From Coniochaeta sp. PMI_546 (Eukaryota > Ascomycota > Sordariomycetes > Coniochaetales > Coniochaetaceae): 64,000 nucleotides of DNA. A program made the translations under genes and the position numbers. Below are positions 37,201-49,057 of the stretch, in pieces (the stretch's first letter is position 1; each line of letters begins with the position of its first letter). The notes under the pieces are model-generated. The model did no database searches. It saw only the letters and a program-made list of their open reading frames with translations, and was not told the DNA's origin. The stretch spans positions 1,798,001 to 1,862,000 of the forward strand of contig MU271150.1 of the NCBI GenBank assembly GCA_021432605.1, read 5' to 3'.

Positions 37201-38259
37201 CATCACCTACATGGGGTCGGTCTTGGGTTCGCATGCAGCCTCCCCATTGCCATACCCGCGACCCAGAATCTGTCCGGGCCCGTTCCAGACATACATATGT
37301 CCCACATGGCCCTGTCGATTCTTAAACTCGCATAGTCCCGAATGTCTGAAGATCAAGCATCCCTTCTTACATGCAAAACTCCATCTCGCCTCAAATTGTT
37401 CCCCTTGACAGCCATCGTCCTGTCTGATCTCCAGAGCTAAATCAATGCGAAGAGGCCTTAATTCATAATCCCTAACGGCGATCACGGCTTAGACCACAGC
37501 GTTTTGATCCCGCCAGACAAGCAATTCCTAGTCAAGGTCTCTTGGTGACATCTTCTCATACTCACTTCGCACAGAGGCTCTGGCAAGCCCCTGTTCGGCC
37601 CAACGACTCGACTCTGATCCGAAGAACATCTCTCCCTTTGTGGGGACGTACAGTCCAATGCCGCATGTATGCCAGCTGTCATTATAGATCGGATTACCAG
37701 AACCTGGATTTCGGACGACATCATACAACCGTCAAGCCAGAAACATCCGATACAACCCCCAGTCAGCTAACACGGACTTGATACACCACCACCCGGCCGT
37801 GGGTACTTGCCCTCAGGGCAAGTGCCTCTCCGTGCCCACCGCGTCTCATCCTCACCAAGGTATCTTGTCCTTGGCGTGGACCCAATATTAGTCGACATAG
37901 GCCCCAGCCGGTCTTGGTCCTGACTTTTTTTGGTCCTTCTTCCTCTTCACCTTCTCCATTCCCTTCCTTTCTTCGCCAGCGCTGTGCACTCGGTCGATAG
38001 CCTTCTTTCATATCGGCACTTTTGCTTCGACACTCCTAACCGCTGGTCCGGATTACCTTCCCTTCAACATTCGCCTTGTATTATCTTTACTTCTGTTTGC
38101 CATTGCGAGGAGTTGGACATTTGCGGCACTAGGGTCGTCTGGGAGCATTTCTATAGCGTGTATCGTCGTACACGGCAAGAGAGAGGAATAACCGAGGACG
38201 ATACTACGAGGGTTCAGGCCGACACTTAATACGGGGAATCACCAAAGCCGAAGAACAAA
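34290..38259. other. Gene-free region of about 4 kb
   Basis: No convincing gene. Open frames are short, mostly below 120 codons, overlap on opposite strands and have no recognisable domains. Base composition is similar to the flanks, with no AT-rich signature of repeat-induced mutation. I saw no terminal repeats or transposase remnants. The last 350 bases, with T-rich and C/T-rich runs, look like promoter and leader of the next gene. Confidence 0.45.
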
Positions 38260-38816
38260 ATGGGAAGACTGATTAAGAACCACTGGGCGAGGCTCATCAC
38301 CCTGAGCGCAGCGACCTGTAGGTCTATCGCCTTGGCTGTGTTGTAACTCGAGCACGAGACGCTAACCTGGTTTAGACCAAATCGCTGCCGCTCTCGAGGG
38401 CTTTTTCTGGCCCAAAATCTTCTGGGACTTTCTCACAAAGACGCTAGATCCGGCTGTGAAACCGGTGCCGGTATTGCAGATCATCAACCTTTTGTTCGGT
38501 ATCTTCATGTTGGCATGGGAGTGGCCACTTGGGTTTTTGGCCGGTTCGAGCATTCACCGCAGCATCGAGGCTCGACTTGCTCTGCTCCCGTTGGTGGCAC
38601 TTTCTGCAGCACTGCTTTACCAAGGAACGAACCCAGCTATCTACTACGTTGTCGCATTGGGCGTGTACTTCTGGGCTTACAGTGAAGGCGAGGTGAGTAA
38701 CCACATTCGTCATGGTGTCTTTCGGACGTTCTGAGACTGACATGGCAAACCAGATCGTATGCGCCAAGCCATGGACCCTTCCACAACGCGCTCGACCAGG
38801 CGCTGCGCGCGTATAA
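38260..38816 (+). CDS. Small four-helix membrane protein, uncharacterised fungal family
   Basis: Three exons: 38260-38317, 38376-38692 and 38754-38816, giving 145 residues. Donors are GTAGGT and GTGAGT; branch CTAAC is visible in the first intron. The N-terminus is MGRLIKNHWARLITLSAATY, then an aromatic helix (ALEGFFWPKIFWDFLT), followed by three hydrophobic helices (IINLLFGIFMLAWEWPLGF, LALLPLVALSAALLY, IYYVVALGVYFWAYSEGE) and a short basic tail ending in ARV. I recall similar small proteins in many filamentous fungi with no known function, listed as a domain of unknown function. The helices and conserved Gly, Trp and Pro positions suggest an integral membrane protein of ER or vacuole; the location is a guess. 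The three exons keep frame and start with an ATG in the context ACAAA. Confidence 0.85.
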
Positions 38817-40069
38817 TCATCAGCACCTAGGACAGACTCCCACTGCCGATCCGTGCTTCGCCGATGTATATACTCATGGAAGCCTGAGATGACAATTGCC
38901 CGGAGTAGAGTACTATGCCATACATACTCACCAAGACGCATCACGACATGCCATGTTTTCTCTTAGACGACTTAAAACCTCGTATTCACTTCTGCAGCCT
39001 ACATATTCGAACTTTTCATCGGCATCACACGCAAAAAACCACGATAGCATCCGGATTCACCAATCCGACAAGGAAAGAGCAGTGGAGAAAGACGTGGGGA
39101 TCTTTTATGGTCCAGGTCCACGAGGGAATGGAAGCAGCAGGCTTATGGGGGGCCATCTAGGCTGCACGATCATTTACCATCCCGCGGACCGAGACACAAC
39201 ACGAGGGAGAGCTAAAGGTGACGACGTGCCGGGTTACCCTGTTTGCTGAGTTGGAAAGGAAAGCAGAATCTGCCTGGCTCACCGTCTTGGTAGTAGGCTT
39301 TTTGCACCTGGGAGGAATAGCATCTAATAGTGGACATTTCAAACCCGTGGCTTCTTTGAAGTTTACGATTAACAATTCGCCCTCCGTGCCTTGAACCCCC
39401 GTAATGATCATTGACATTGACTGGGGGAAAACTCAATATCTACGCAGAACCGCCCCCAGGCATTAAATCTCGAGACTATTCAAGGAACACAGCCACAATG
39501 AATGACACTGCGTAATCTGACAGCGGAAGCGTATTCTCCCAATGAATTTTGGCTTACGATCTATCAGGTGTTTCAGACATGGCACGGCGAGCCACAGGAA
39601 GCAGTTTCGAAACCACGGCGAAACTCCACACGCTCGGATGCCGGCGTTTGGTTAACTCGTGTAACGACGTAAGGTACATACCTTACACTAGTAGTTTTGC
39701 AGCGGTTGCTCACGTGCTTCCACATGTACAATACCTCTCTGCCGTCATGACACCGTACCTATCTAGGAACAAGACAGAATTGCCAGATCTGGGTGGACTA
39801 TTGATTTGCTTTCCGCCAACACGGGACCCTCAGAGTATGGCATCTCAGAGTGATCGTAACAGGTCAACGCGTGGGACGCTGATGATTGGTGTTTACCTGG
39901 AGCCACATTGACACAGTATTTATACACAGATTGTACGCAAGGTATCATGGCTGGGTTGCCGACTTCCAAGACCTGTCCCTCCTTTTGGTCCCTATGAGCA
40001 TGCCCGTATACAATTGTGATTCAATCTGACTGTTTAATTTTCTACACGATTGTTGCTCCGCTGAGATCC

Positions 40070-40079
40070 AGGGGCCCCT
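40070..40079. promoter_or_regulatory. Palindromic double STRE, AGGGGCCCCT
   Basis: Two overlapping stress response elements (AGGGG and CCCCT) form a perfect 10-base palindrome 451 bases before the RTC3 start codon. CCCCT is the Msn2/4-type site in yeast, and yeast RTC3 is a stress-linked gene. Use of this site is inferred. Confidence 0.4.
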
Positions 40080-40246
40080 TTCCATTTCACCATGGGCGTG
40101 CGCGAAAGTGTCGGGCCACAGCAATGTCGGATACAGCTTCAACATCCACGTACAGTGGTATTTTTCATGGCAGTGACGTAGGAGCTCACCTGTGCCTGCC
40201 AGGCACGAGTGATCTTCACGGTTCAGTGGGTCCGCCAATGCAAGGT

Positions 40247-40264
40247 CCCCGCGATTTGGCGGGG
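40247..40264. promoter_or_regulatory. Inverted pair of GCGGGG sites (CreA-like)
   Basis: CCCCGC at 40247-40252 and GCGGGG at 40259-40264 are inverted around six bases, 266 bases before the RTC3 start. Each half fits the SYGGRG consensus of the carbon repressor CreA. The pair could equally serve another C2H2 zinc-finger factor that binds G-rich sites. Confidence 0.4.
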
Positions 40265-40529
40265 CATCCTCCGTTGAGCGCCCATGACGTGGTGTGTCAC
40301 CGGGTGATCGAATAATCTGGCAACTTGAACACGCCATATCTTGCTGTTCACCTACGCCCGTTGGGAATTCAATAAAAGGCTACTGTGATCTCGCTTCCGA
40401 AAGCATTCCTTCTCCATCTTCCACAGAAACCAAACCTTATTATCAAACCAACAAAAGCTAAGCAGATCATCGAAAACAGCTCCCCCAAATATCAATAACA
40501 CACCTTCACACCAATTCAGATCCGACAAA

Positions 40530-41345
40530 ATGACCCGTGGCGCTGCTGAGACATACAAGGTCCACTACAAGGGCAAGACCGACGACTTCCTAGTCTTCAT
40601 TGACGACCAGGCGGCGTACAAGAAGTACCTGTCGGAGCCGGAGGGCCAGAAGACCACACCTCTCGCACAGGTCGTGTCGTCCTTCCATGTCTTCAATACC
40701 AACAAGTGAGTTATTCCTACTGTTCAGCTATTGTTGATTTGCTGTTCTCTACACCTGAGACATCACTTGTAAGGCGTTTGTCGGGCTGGCCGCCCCGAAG
40801 GGTCTGGCTACCTCACTTCGCCATGAGCCTCAGCCTTGCTCAACCTGTCAGGCTGCTTCCGGTGCCAGTTCGCTAGCAAGAGCAACCGTAGCCACCACTC
40901 CGAGGAGCCTGCCGAGTACTACGTTCATGGTTCCAGCAGTGATGGTGTACGACAAGTGGCTGAAATATTCGCCTTCTGCTCACCCTGCTCTGATCATGCA
41001 CTTAAGCGCCAGCGGCTGGTGCGACAGCAACAACCCCCACAACCTTCCCTTACCTGTGTCAACGGTCGACAATGTGGACACCAGTGAAGCTAACCGCTCT
41101 GACTCAACTAGGCACGGTGCTCAGGGAGAGTACAACACGCCCTCCGACGGAGCACTTGAGAACGAGTTCGGCACCAAGGTAGTCGAGGATGTCATCAAGG
41201 TCATCCTAGCCAAGGGCGAGATCCAGGAGAATGAGGTAAGCGCAGCGTCCCCCTCACCACTGCTGACATGCGTATGCTAACATCACGTGCTCAACAGTTT
41301 CCTGAGCGTCAAGGCCGACGGAACGATTCACAAGGCGCCTACTAG
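40530..41345 (+). CDS. RTC3: Rtc3-like protein (SBDS N-terminal domain)
   Basis: Three exons: 40530-40705, 41112-41235 and 41298-41345, giving 115 residues. The family is clear: MTRGAAETYKVHYKGKTDDF at the start, LAQVVSSFHVFNTNKHGAQG across the first junction, LENEFGT in the middle, and the conserved end FPERQGRRNDSQGAY. This is the stand-alone SBDS N-terminal fold found in yeast Rtc3 (YHR087W), which is linked to RNA metabolism and stress response; it lacks the ribosome-maturation domains of full SBDS proteins. The first intron is 406 bases, far longer than others here, yet its ends are normal (GTGAGT, CTGACTCAACTAG) and the family alignment has no gap across it. The last exon is just 16 codons including the stop. 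The promoter carries STRE-like and CreA-like palindromes. Confidence 0.93.
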
Positions 41346-41913
41346 AGACGGACGCATTAAAAAATGACATTGTGGGGGAATCGATCTCAAGCGACAAGCG
41401 CATCTCAGGCGTAAGGTTCGGAGTGGAAAGCAATGGCGTTGATTTTTGCGCAGAGCTTTGTCACTAAGACTGCTACTGCTTGGTAATCGGAAGGGGCTGA
41501 ATGACTGATGAATATGCCAATCACGTGGCTAAGCGAATGGTTGTCCTGGGACATGAACCATAGCGATCTTGATTTCGGACGAGAGTCTACAATACCAGAT
41601 CTATTTCTCCGGGTCCCATGTTCCGAGGCGAGGGCCCAGGTCTTTCGCCGTCCCGTGAACATACCTTGTCTCTACTTGACCTGTCACCTAGGGCGACCAT
41701 AGCAACATTGCCATACAATCCAGCTTCACTCACCACGCAGATCCAGACTCGAGCATTGCTAGACTCGTACACATGTAACCTTACAAACAACGACTTTGAT
41801 ATTATCGCGTATGGTACGGAAATAATGCTTTGAACAGCGCGGACCATGCTGTAATGCCTTGCTCCCGAACTCCATCAAACAATTGAAGATATATTCATGC
41901 CTCACCCAGTCCC
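41346..41913. other. Convergent 3' intergenic region
   Basis: Tail-to-tail gap between RTC3 and the RhoGEF gene; no other feature is supported. Confidence 0.5.
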
Positions 41914-44900
41914 TTACTGAAACAAACTGCGTATCCCCCGTACCACAGCGTCCCCTCTCAGAACGCCGACCTTATTCCACCTCGCACTCTTCTTGGGGGA
42001 AACATACACATTCTTATTCTCCGAGACCCTCACCTCCGACCTCGTCCTCCTCAGCGTCGAAAACGTCCTCTTCACCCTCTTGTTCCCCGGCGTCGCAGGC
42101 CTCGTCCCAACCTCTCCCTCCATCTCGTCCCTCAGCCGTTTAGCATCGCCCACGATCTGTCCGACCGTTCTAAGGACGTCGATCCCCCACTCGGACTCAA
42201 CCTGCGGCCACCCCGCCTCGTCCGGGATGCTCGACAGGACCGACGCCTGGGCCGAGTCGGTACCGCGGGGCGTGGGTTCGCTCCTCGCCTGCCGACGGCC
42301 CGACCCCGGAGGACCACCACCACCAGCAGCAGCAGCAGTAGCAGTAGCGGGCTCTTCGCCGCTGTCCGTCCGGCGAAAGCCGCTGCTTCTCTGGCTGTGC
42401 GACCGCCGCCCGAAGCTGCCCGTGATGCTGGCCACGCTGAGCTTGCGCATCATGGACGAGGCCGACGCCTTGACGAGGTACTCGCTCCGCGACCGGGCGG
42501 TTATCCCGGGGAACGGCAGGACGTCGCGGGTCCAAACGTCTGACAGTAGGGCTTCTAGCTTGGCGCGCTCGCCGTGCGGGGGCGCGAGGACGGGGATTCG
42601 GTTGTTGGTTGTCAGGAGGGACATGGAGCGGCTGATGGATGTGGTTGTCGATGATGATGATGATGATGATGATGAGGGGGCTGCGTCGCGTACCACGCTG
42701 GTGTTTCTGAGTATGACTTGGCAGAGGGGTGTTTTGGGGCCAACTGTGGTGGCGCGGTGTACTGATATTCTTCTGGCGATTGTTCCTTTGGCGGTGTCAG
42801 CACGCGGTGTTTTCAGTAAGGTTGGGTGCTCGAAAGGCGCACCTTGCTTTCCAAAGACCGTTCCTAGCGCCTTGATATTCAAGGCAAGCGAATCAAACAT
42901 TGGTTGGTTCAATGTCTGGGTATCACGTCCGGATGCCTGCGAGAGCCTACTCCGCCATTCCTGTTCCTCTCTGACCGTACAGGCAGTCATTATAATCTCG
43001 TACAATTGGTGGTCACAGAGAAAGACTAGCTTCCACGAGTACGGGGCCGTATGACATTGGATGCCTTCGTCTGTTAGCTTGATTCTGCCCCTTGGGTAAT
43101 TGATTTCCTAGCTTCTTGCTCACCTCGGCCGTTGTCAATGTCCTCGATCTTGGCAGTGGTGATGTTTATGCAAGCTTGTACCAAATATATTTGATCAACA
43201 CGGCTTGCAATGGCGAGACACAGCCAGTCACGGTACAGCAGAGCCGCCATGTATTGACCATCGACGCTGTCTTTGGTCTGCCAGCATATATGGAGAGCAC
43301 CGCAGAGCTGTATATGTCCAAGTGATCGGATCTGGTTCTTGGAAGCGGCATCGATACTCTAGCCTGGAGTGAGTCTGCGTCCCTTGCTCTTGGACCGTAG
43401 AGACATACCTGATTCGGAAAGACAAGTCGGTCTTGCAGTATCCATGTCTTTTCCAACGTCGCCTTGATCCTGGAGTCGTCGGTAGCCCGGTTGATCTCAG
43501 CGGTGGCTTCTCGCAGTCGTATCAATGTCGCCTCGATCTCCATGTGTGAGTGGGGGCAGTCGCATACAGGGGTGAACTTGAGCAGTTCCGCAAAGAGCAG
43601 TGGGTATCTGCAGACCCGTTGGATGGGCTGGCAGACCATCAGCGCAAATCCAAAACGACATATGGCACGGTCGTACCTTGACAAGCAAGTCTCCGATGGT
43701 AAGAGATTTCTTCAGGTCGCCGTGGTTATTTGTAGTACCAAGAGCGGCGGCCAGCGTCTCCAGACCCTTTTGATAGGATTCCCACTTAGGCATCGTCCGA
43801 TGAGCCGAGGCAACGTCTTTGATCATGAGTTCATACTTCGCTCCATATTCCTCATATATGAAGAACCGATTCATCTGCCACCGCATCTGTGATTAGACTT
43901 GGGTCCCTGTGGTGGGCGAGTGGCAGACTGACCTGCTTGGAAAACACCTTCGCCACTTCCGCGGCCACTTGAGCTTCTGTGGTCATGCCTGGAATCTCCT
44001 GCAAGAGACTGAGGCTAGTCTTATCTTCAAGCACTGCGTCCAAGCTCTTCCACCTTCTGTGACCTTGAGATCCACGCTCCAGCTTGGCGGACGTGGGCGG
44101 AGCATCCAGTTGCGAGTACTCGGAGTGAGGGACTACACGGTGGAGGTCACCAAGCAAATCCTCATGAAGCTGGATAATATCAGTCAGGTTCTGGTTAATA
44201 GAAGATCGAAGCCCCGGAGACAGCGTAGGCAGGGAGGCTAGAATCGTAATGTAGACCTGAAGAGCCGTTAGAGAATTAGCTTTCCCGTGAGGGGCATTCG
44301 GAGAGTCCATACATTCATCAGAAATCGTACGTCCCCAATATAGCTCTCTTCAGTTTCGATCAGCTCTTCCAGAATTCGCCGTCTCTGTAAAGAGCGCTCC
44401 ATGACAGCCTGGTCCATGACTATCGGTCTCTCGACCCACGTGCTATCTGTTGAGAGGCGCGGATGCGCTATGGAAGCCCCGCTACTTCTGTCTGCTCTGG
44501 AGTGGCCGCGCGAAGACGGCGCGGTCTTTCGTCTGGACCTCGAGAAGAAGCTGGTCCCAGCCAGAGAGACGCTGGCGCTTTTCATACCCGTGACAAACGC
44601 AGAAGATGAGCCGGAAGACGACTTTCTAGTGTGATATGCCCGTCCGAGTCTGAAGCCATGATCATTGGCCGGGGTGTTGTCCGCAAACGATGCTTCATAG
44701 TTCGGCGCCATGATTCCGCGGCGGATGGCTCGTCGATGGAGAGTGTCAATCCATTTCTGGAAAGGCTTCCCAACGACAGCCGACGGTGATTTCTGAGCTG
44801 TGGTACAGTCAGACTCTCCGTCACGGTAGGACACCTGCTGCCTTTGGACATGGGTGGGGGTTCATACCATCACGAAGTCCGAGAATGCAGATGCTATCCA

Positions 44901-45114
44901 ACTTGGACCACGTCTCGACCGCTTCAGCATCAACGCCGTCTAACCTGGTAGCCAGTTCGACATCCTCGAAGTGTTCCAAGTCGTTTTCTTTGTTGGTCTG
45001 TGGCGTCTCTGGTGCAGTAGCCGGGAGGACTGATGGGGCACTTGAGGTACGAGATATATTCCCGGATGTTGTTGATAAGACTGATGGCATCAATTCGAGA
45101 TCGGCGGAACCCAT
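41914..45114 (-). CDS. Rho guanine nucleotide exchange factor (DH-PH)
   Basis: Seven exons: 44868-45114, 44313-44797, 43933-44256, 43677-43874, 43409-43627, 43124-43358 and 41914-43064, giving 952 residues in one frame. The introns are 49-70 bases. The DH domain spans about residues 222-480: ILEELIETEESYIGDVRFLM, MNRFFIYEEYGAKYELMIKD and PIQRVCRYPLLFAELLKF, the last being its most conserved helix. The PH-like domain follows, with LCGALHICWQTKDSVDGQYM, LLYRDWLCLA and CHTAPYSWKLVFLCDHQLYE. The C-terminal 330 residues are disordered with a Ser run from a TCA repeat and an Ala/Gly run. Such proteins load GTP on Rho GTPases to steer polarity, septation and wall synthesis; the target GTPase is unknown. 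The exon 4 acceptor is ambiguous by four residues. It is divergent from NAS2. Confidence 0.92.
42650..42673. repeat. (GAT)8 microsatellite inside the RhoGEF gene
   Basis: Eight GAT units on the plus strand are read on the minus strand as TCA codons for a serine run in the disordered tail. Length variation between strains would be expected but is not visible here. Confidence 0.8.
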
Positions 45115-46171
45115 GATGGATAGGAAAGACGATAAGAACAAGTCAATCAAGAATACAGTTCCAAAATCGGGAGTGTTCCTATCGGCGGTGAGGGTAAGGT
45201 CCAATCTCGCGGCGAGAAGGTTAGATAGCTCAATACATGGGTCAGTGGAACAATGCAATACAATAGAGCCGTTGCTGAAAGTGCTTCATGGTTCAAGCTT
45301 TAGAAGGCATGACACAGGAATCAGTTACTGAGTCGCGTCTTCGAGTAGAAGGAGGTGCTGTGATGAGAGAGCAGCGACGCAGGGGCACATCAACCTACCC
45401 CGAGCGAGGTCAAGAATCCGGGCCATGGAAAGGCCGCAAAGCAAACCAGAGGCCGCGGTTTAGTGACGGTCAAAAAATCCGAGGGAAGAAAGCACTAGAG
45501 AGGAAGTGGCAGACCGTAACCACCTCGAACCAGACGCGTATTACTGTGTACCATTGATCCCGCGCCGGTCACACTGACCAAGGTCATCACGGTTTTGAAA
45601 GTCTGATGCAGAAACAAGGCTGGTTGTCGCTAGGCTAAGGGAAGTGCGGAAATTGAGACTAAGCCACGAAGTATCAAAAGGGGATGATGACGAAAACACA
45701 GAACATTAATCTCAGTCTTCATTCACATCTCAGCTGGGAAAATTGGCCATTAGTTCTCCAAAACCATCAACATATGTTGTAGCAACTGAGGAGACAGGCA
45801 GGAACAGGTACGCCATGTCTTAAGGTGGCGACAACGGAGTGATATCCTACAAGGTCAGCCATATTGTTGTTGACATCGAATACAAGACGATGGAAGTCGA
45901 AACTCTGGGCACCGGCGCTATTTCCGACGGACCGGAAACGCCCCATTTATTTTAGCTATCGTGCCCCGCAACAATTCTGCAAGGCGACCTTAAACACCCC
46001 GCCAACCTTCAGCCTTCCCCAGCCGCGTCATCGCTGGTGACTGACTGCCAACGTGAAGCTCTGCTTTTTTGACGGCAAATGCCCAAGTTAAAGGATATCC
46101 GACAAGAACTGTCGGCTCTGGCATGAGTGTCATCTGCCCAAAGTCGCATACGGATTCGCAACACAAACAAA
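45115..46171. other. Divergent promoter between RhoGEF and NAS2
   Basis: A 1.06-kb head-to-head gap. A frame on the minus strand continues upstream of the chosen RhoGEF start to about 45258 but has no ATG. No other feature is supported. Confidence 0.5.
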
Positions 46172-47043
46172 ATGAGTGGCTTGCACGCTCCGACCGTTCC
46201 CTCTGGGCCAACCTCTGCCCGTGCCACGAATGGAAATGCAAAACACCTTAGCTTCACCGAGCTGCAACGCAAAAAGGAGAATCTGGAGGCAGAGCTGAAG
46301 GCTCTTAGTAGTGTTCTTGACTCTGTACGTCACTGATGTATTCGAACGACGTTTGATTAAACCGTGGCTGACATCCGGCACAGCATGGAGTGGACATGAA
46401 CACTCCTCTCCTGACACGCGATGGCTTTCCTCGCGCCGATATAGATGTGGCCCAGAGTAGGTGCCCACCTCACATCAAGAGCGATGTCCATAAGCTGACC
46501 ATTTCAGTCCGAACAACCCGAGCCCGCATCATCTACCTCCGCAACGACTACAAGGAGCTTATGAGTGTCATCGAGAAGTATCTCCATGAGCACTTCGCAA
46601 GCCTAGAAGACGAAGACGAAGTTGCACCTCCCACGTTTAATACCTCGGACCTACGCGACTCGATACCCGAACAACTAGACCAGCCATTTGCAAAGGTTAA
46701 TAGCGTTGTCGAGAACAGCCCGGCCGAGGCTGCGGGCCTCCGAGCCGGAGACCTAATACGCAACTTCGGATACGTCAATAGAGAGAACCATGATAACTTA
46801 AAGAAAGTGGCGGAGTGCGTGCAGGGCAACGAAGGGGTGAGTTTCTGCGGAGCAGCAACAACGCACAGCCTCAGCCTGCTCAAAGTATAAGGAGACGACG
46901 CTGACAAGTCACAGCAAAATATCCTCGTCAAGGTGTCCAGAAACGTTGCAGGTGGCCAGATACAAGAGCTTCGGTTGACCTTGGTGCCCAAGCGAGACTG
47001 GGGCGGTAGAGGGCTGCTCGGCTGTCATATCCTACCCCTCTAG
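46172..47043 (+). CDS. NAS2: 26S proteasome assembly chaperone Nas2/PSMD9
   Basis: Four exons: 46172-46324, 46384-46456, 46508-46836 and 46915-47043, giving 227 residues. Donors are GTACGT, GTAGGT and GTGAGT. The N-terminal half is a helical hairpin starting at SFTELQRKKENLEAELKALS. The family signature MNTPLLTRDGFPRADIDVAQ runs into IRTTRARIIYLRNDYKELM across the second intron. The C-terminal half is a PDZ domain (about residues 120-220), with SPAEAAGLRAGDLIRNFG as the ligand-binding segment and a last strand ELRLTLVPKRDWGGRGLLGC. Nas2 (p27, PSMD9) holds the Rpt5 ATPase tail while the proteasome base assembles in cytosol and nucleus. The length equals that of yeast Nas2 (220). It lies upstream of and in tandem with Ran GTPase. 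Confidence 0.95.
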
Positions 47044-48087
47044 GGATGATCTCGGGAGGTACGAGATGATTCACATGCCTGAGAGTGGTCTTGGAAGGAG
47101 AGGCAGACAGGATAGGAGGCATGGAACGGACCTTGACGCTTTGTAAGGCGTCACAGTCGCAGCCCAATTAACACGACCGCCGTAGGTGATACACCGGTCA
47201 TGATGTCCATTAAAGGCATCTGGAGGCGCAAAACATATACCCACAGTCTGGACAAAGAAGGACAAATAAACATGTGATCAACTTCCACGGATGTCTTGGT
47301 GTCTAACGCTGGACTTTGATCCTAACACTGGAGTCAACAAGCTGCCTGCGCAGCCACGAGAGCTGACAAATCGTCAAAGGTGATGTGCTGTCTGCCAACA
47401 TGCGGAAGGGTTGGGCAGGAAGCGAAGAGTCCATTGACTGGCAGCCTCTCCTTTTTCCCTTGCCTCGCAATGAGCGGAAAAAGCAAAGCCGAATGGTGAA
47501 TGTGTGTTGTATCATTATCGAATCCAACTCGATACCAGTTGCTTGAGACAGAGTCAAAGTGCTGGTAGGTAAGGTAGTAAATCATGCAAGCATCCAATGA
47601 CTTGTAAACCCGTGCGCCCCACAGACCTTTCGTCATCATGCTTGGTGCAAGTGCAAATCTGTGAAAGTTGGGTGAAAAGTTGCTGTAGTTACATCACGTG
47701 TCTACAGTGACCCCTCGCACCCACCGCCCACGGGCCACCGCCGCCCGACAACGAGTTTTTCGCTAAGGCTACCCAAGCAGCTGCCTTTGGAAAAACAACA
47801 TCTTAAAAACACTGGCCCCGTTTCTAGCCTGTTAACCAAGCTATCACTTGAACTTCAAGCCCAACATTCTGCAAAGGTACCATCTTGCCCAACCCCCTCC
47901 TCCCGATCCCCGAATAAATAGACTCGCCATCATCCATCTCTAGAGTCTTTTGCCCGCCTTTGATCGACGAGCTCCGCGCAGTTTAACTGACGATTTCGGG
48001 TTCCCCGCCTTAGCCAAAGCAGATCTTTTGTGTTTACATCGCCGCATCGCTCAGAAACCTCACCGCATTCTTCACACATCAGCAACC
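47044..48087. other. Promoter region of the Ran gene
   Basis: About 1 kb without a gene. An E-box-like CACGTG lies near 47695. The last 330 bases are C-rich and pyrimidine-rich, as expected for the leader of a highly expressed fungal gene. Confidence 0.5.
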
Positions 48088-49057
48088 ATGGCCGACGCTG
48101 CCGCACAGCAGGTTCCCACCTTCAAGCTTGTGCTTGTCGGTGATGGAGGTACTGGAAAGGTATGTCTTGTCGCTACTAGCCCGCCATTCTCTTATCATGG
48201 CCACGGACTGCCCCGCCGCTCACACAGGACCGATCACACCGCCGATGCCCATCAAGATACTAACTTGCGTCTACAGACCACCTTCGTCAAGCGCCATTTG
48301 ACCGGAGAGTTCGAAAAGAAGTATATGGCCACTCTCGGTGTCGAGGTCCACCCCCTCGGATTCACAACCGTAAGACGCCACCTTTAACAGCTACTAGTCC
48401 ACCACAACGCCAGTCCGCTAACACAGCGACAGAACTTCGGACCTATCCAGTTCGACGTCTGGGACACCGCAGGCCAGGAGAAGTTCGGCGGTCTCCGTGA
48501 CGGATACTACATCAACGGTCAATGCGGTATTATCATGTTCGATGTGACCTCCCGCATCACATATAAGAACGTCCCCAACTGGCATCGTATGTCCAACTTC
48601 CAAAGAAGATCCTAGCTCTTGTACACCCAAGTCACTGACAACACCCTACCAGGCGATCTCGTCCGTGTCTGTGAGAACATCCCCATCGTCCTCTGTGGCA
48701 ACAAGGTCGACGTGAAGGAACGCAAGGTCAAGGCCAAGACCATCACATTCCACCGCAAGAAGAACCTCCAATACTACGATATCTCCGCCAAGTCCAACTA
48801 CAACTTCGAGAAGCCCTTCCTCTGGCTCGCTCGCAAGCTCGTCGGCAACCCTGCTGTGGTATGTACCTCCTACTCCGTACACAAAACACTCCCAAGTTTG
48901 GCTTTCCTAACACAATGTATAGGAATTCGTCGCTGCCCCCGCTCTTGCTCCCCCAGAGGCCAACGTCGACGAGGCCCTCCTCGCCCAGTACCGCGACGAG
49001 ATGGACAAGGCTGCCCAGCAGCCTCTGCCCAACGAAGAAGATGACGATGACCTCTGA
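48088..49057 (+). CDS. GSP1: Ran GTPase (Gsp1)
   Basis: Five exons: 48088-48159, 48277-48369, 48433-48586, 48653-48858 and 48923-49057, giving 219 residues, the same length as yeast Gsp1. The G motifs are all present: GDGGTGKTT (P-loop, split by intron 1), switch I with [30 protein letters not shown] (switch II), [12 protein letters not shown] and the SAK motif in [15 protein letters not shown]. The acidic tail EEDDDDL at the end is diagnostic of Ran within the Ras superfamily, and the lack of a C-terminal cysteine fits Ran being unprenylated. Ran-GTP gives direction to nuclear import and export and acts in spindle and envelope assembly. All junctions use GT-AG ends and keep frame. Confidence 0.98.

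Larger units (their letters stand above)
38817..40529. other. Long promoter region of RTC3
   Basis: A gap of 1.7 kb without a supported gene. Its distal third holds two palindromic elements with stress- and carbon-response consensus, listed separately. The last 150 bases are A/C-rich leader. Confidence 0.5.

Noticed and set aside
34290-38259. Possible decayed transposon in the gene-free stretch.
   Set aside because: No terminal repeats, target duplications, transposase or reverse transcriptase motifs, and no AT-rich RIP signature were seen.
40706-41111. Possible C/D-box snoRNA in the RTC3 intron (GTGATGG and CTGA near 40940-40995).
   Set aside because: The C box differs from RTGATGA and no terminal stem was found, so the match is no better than chance.
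41993-43054. A 353-codon plus-strand frame.
   Set aside because: It is antisense to the RhoGEF C-terminal exon, whose frame is fixed by the conserved PH domain and seven matching splice joins.
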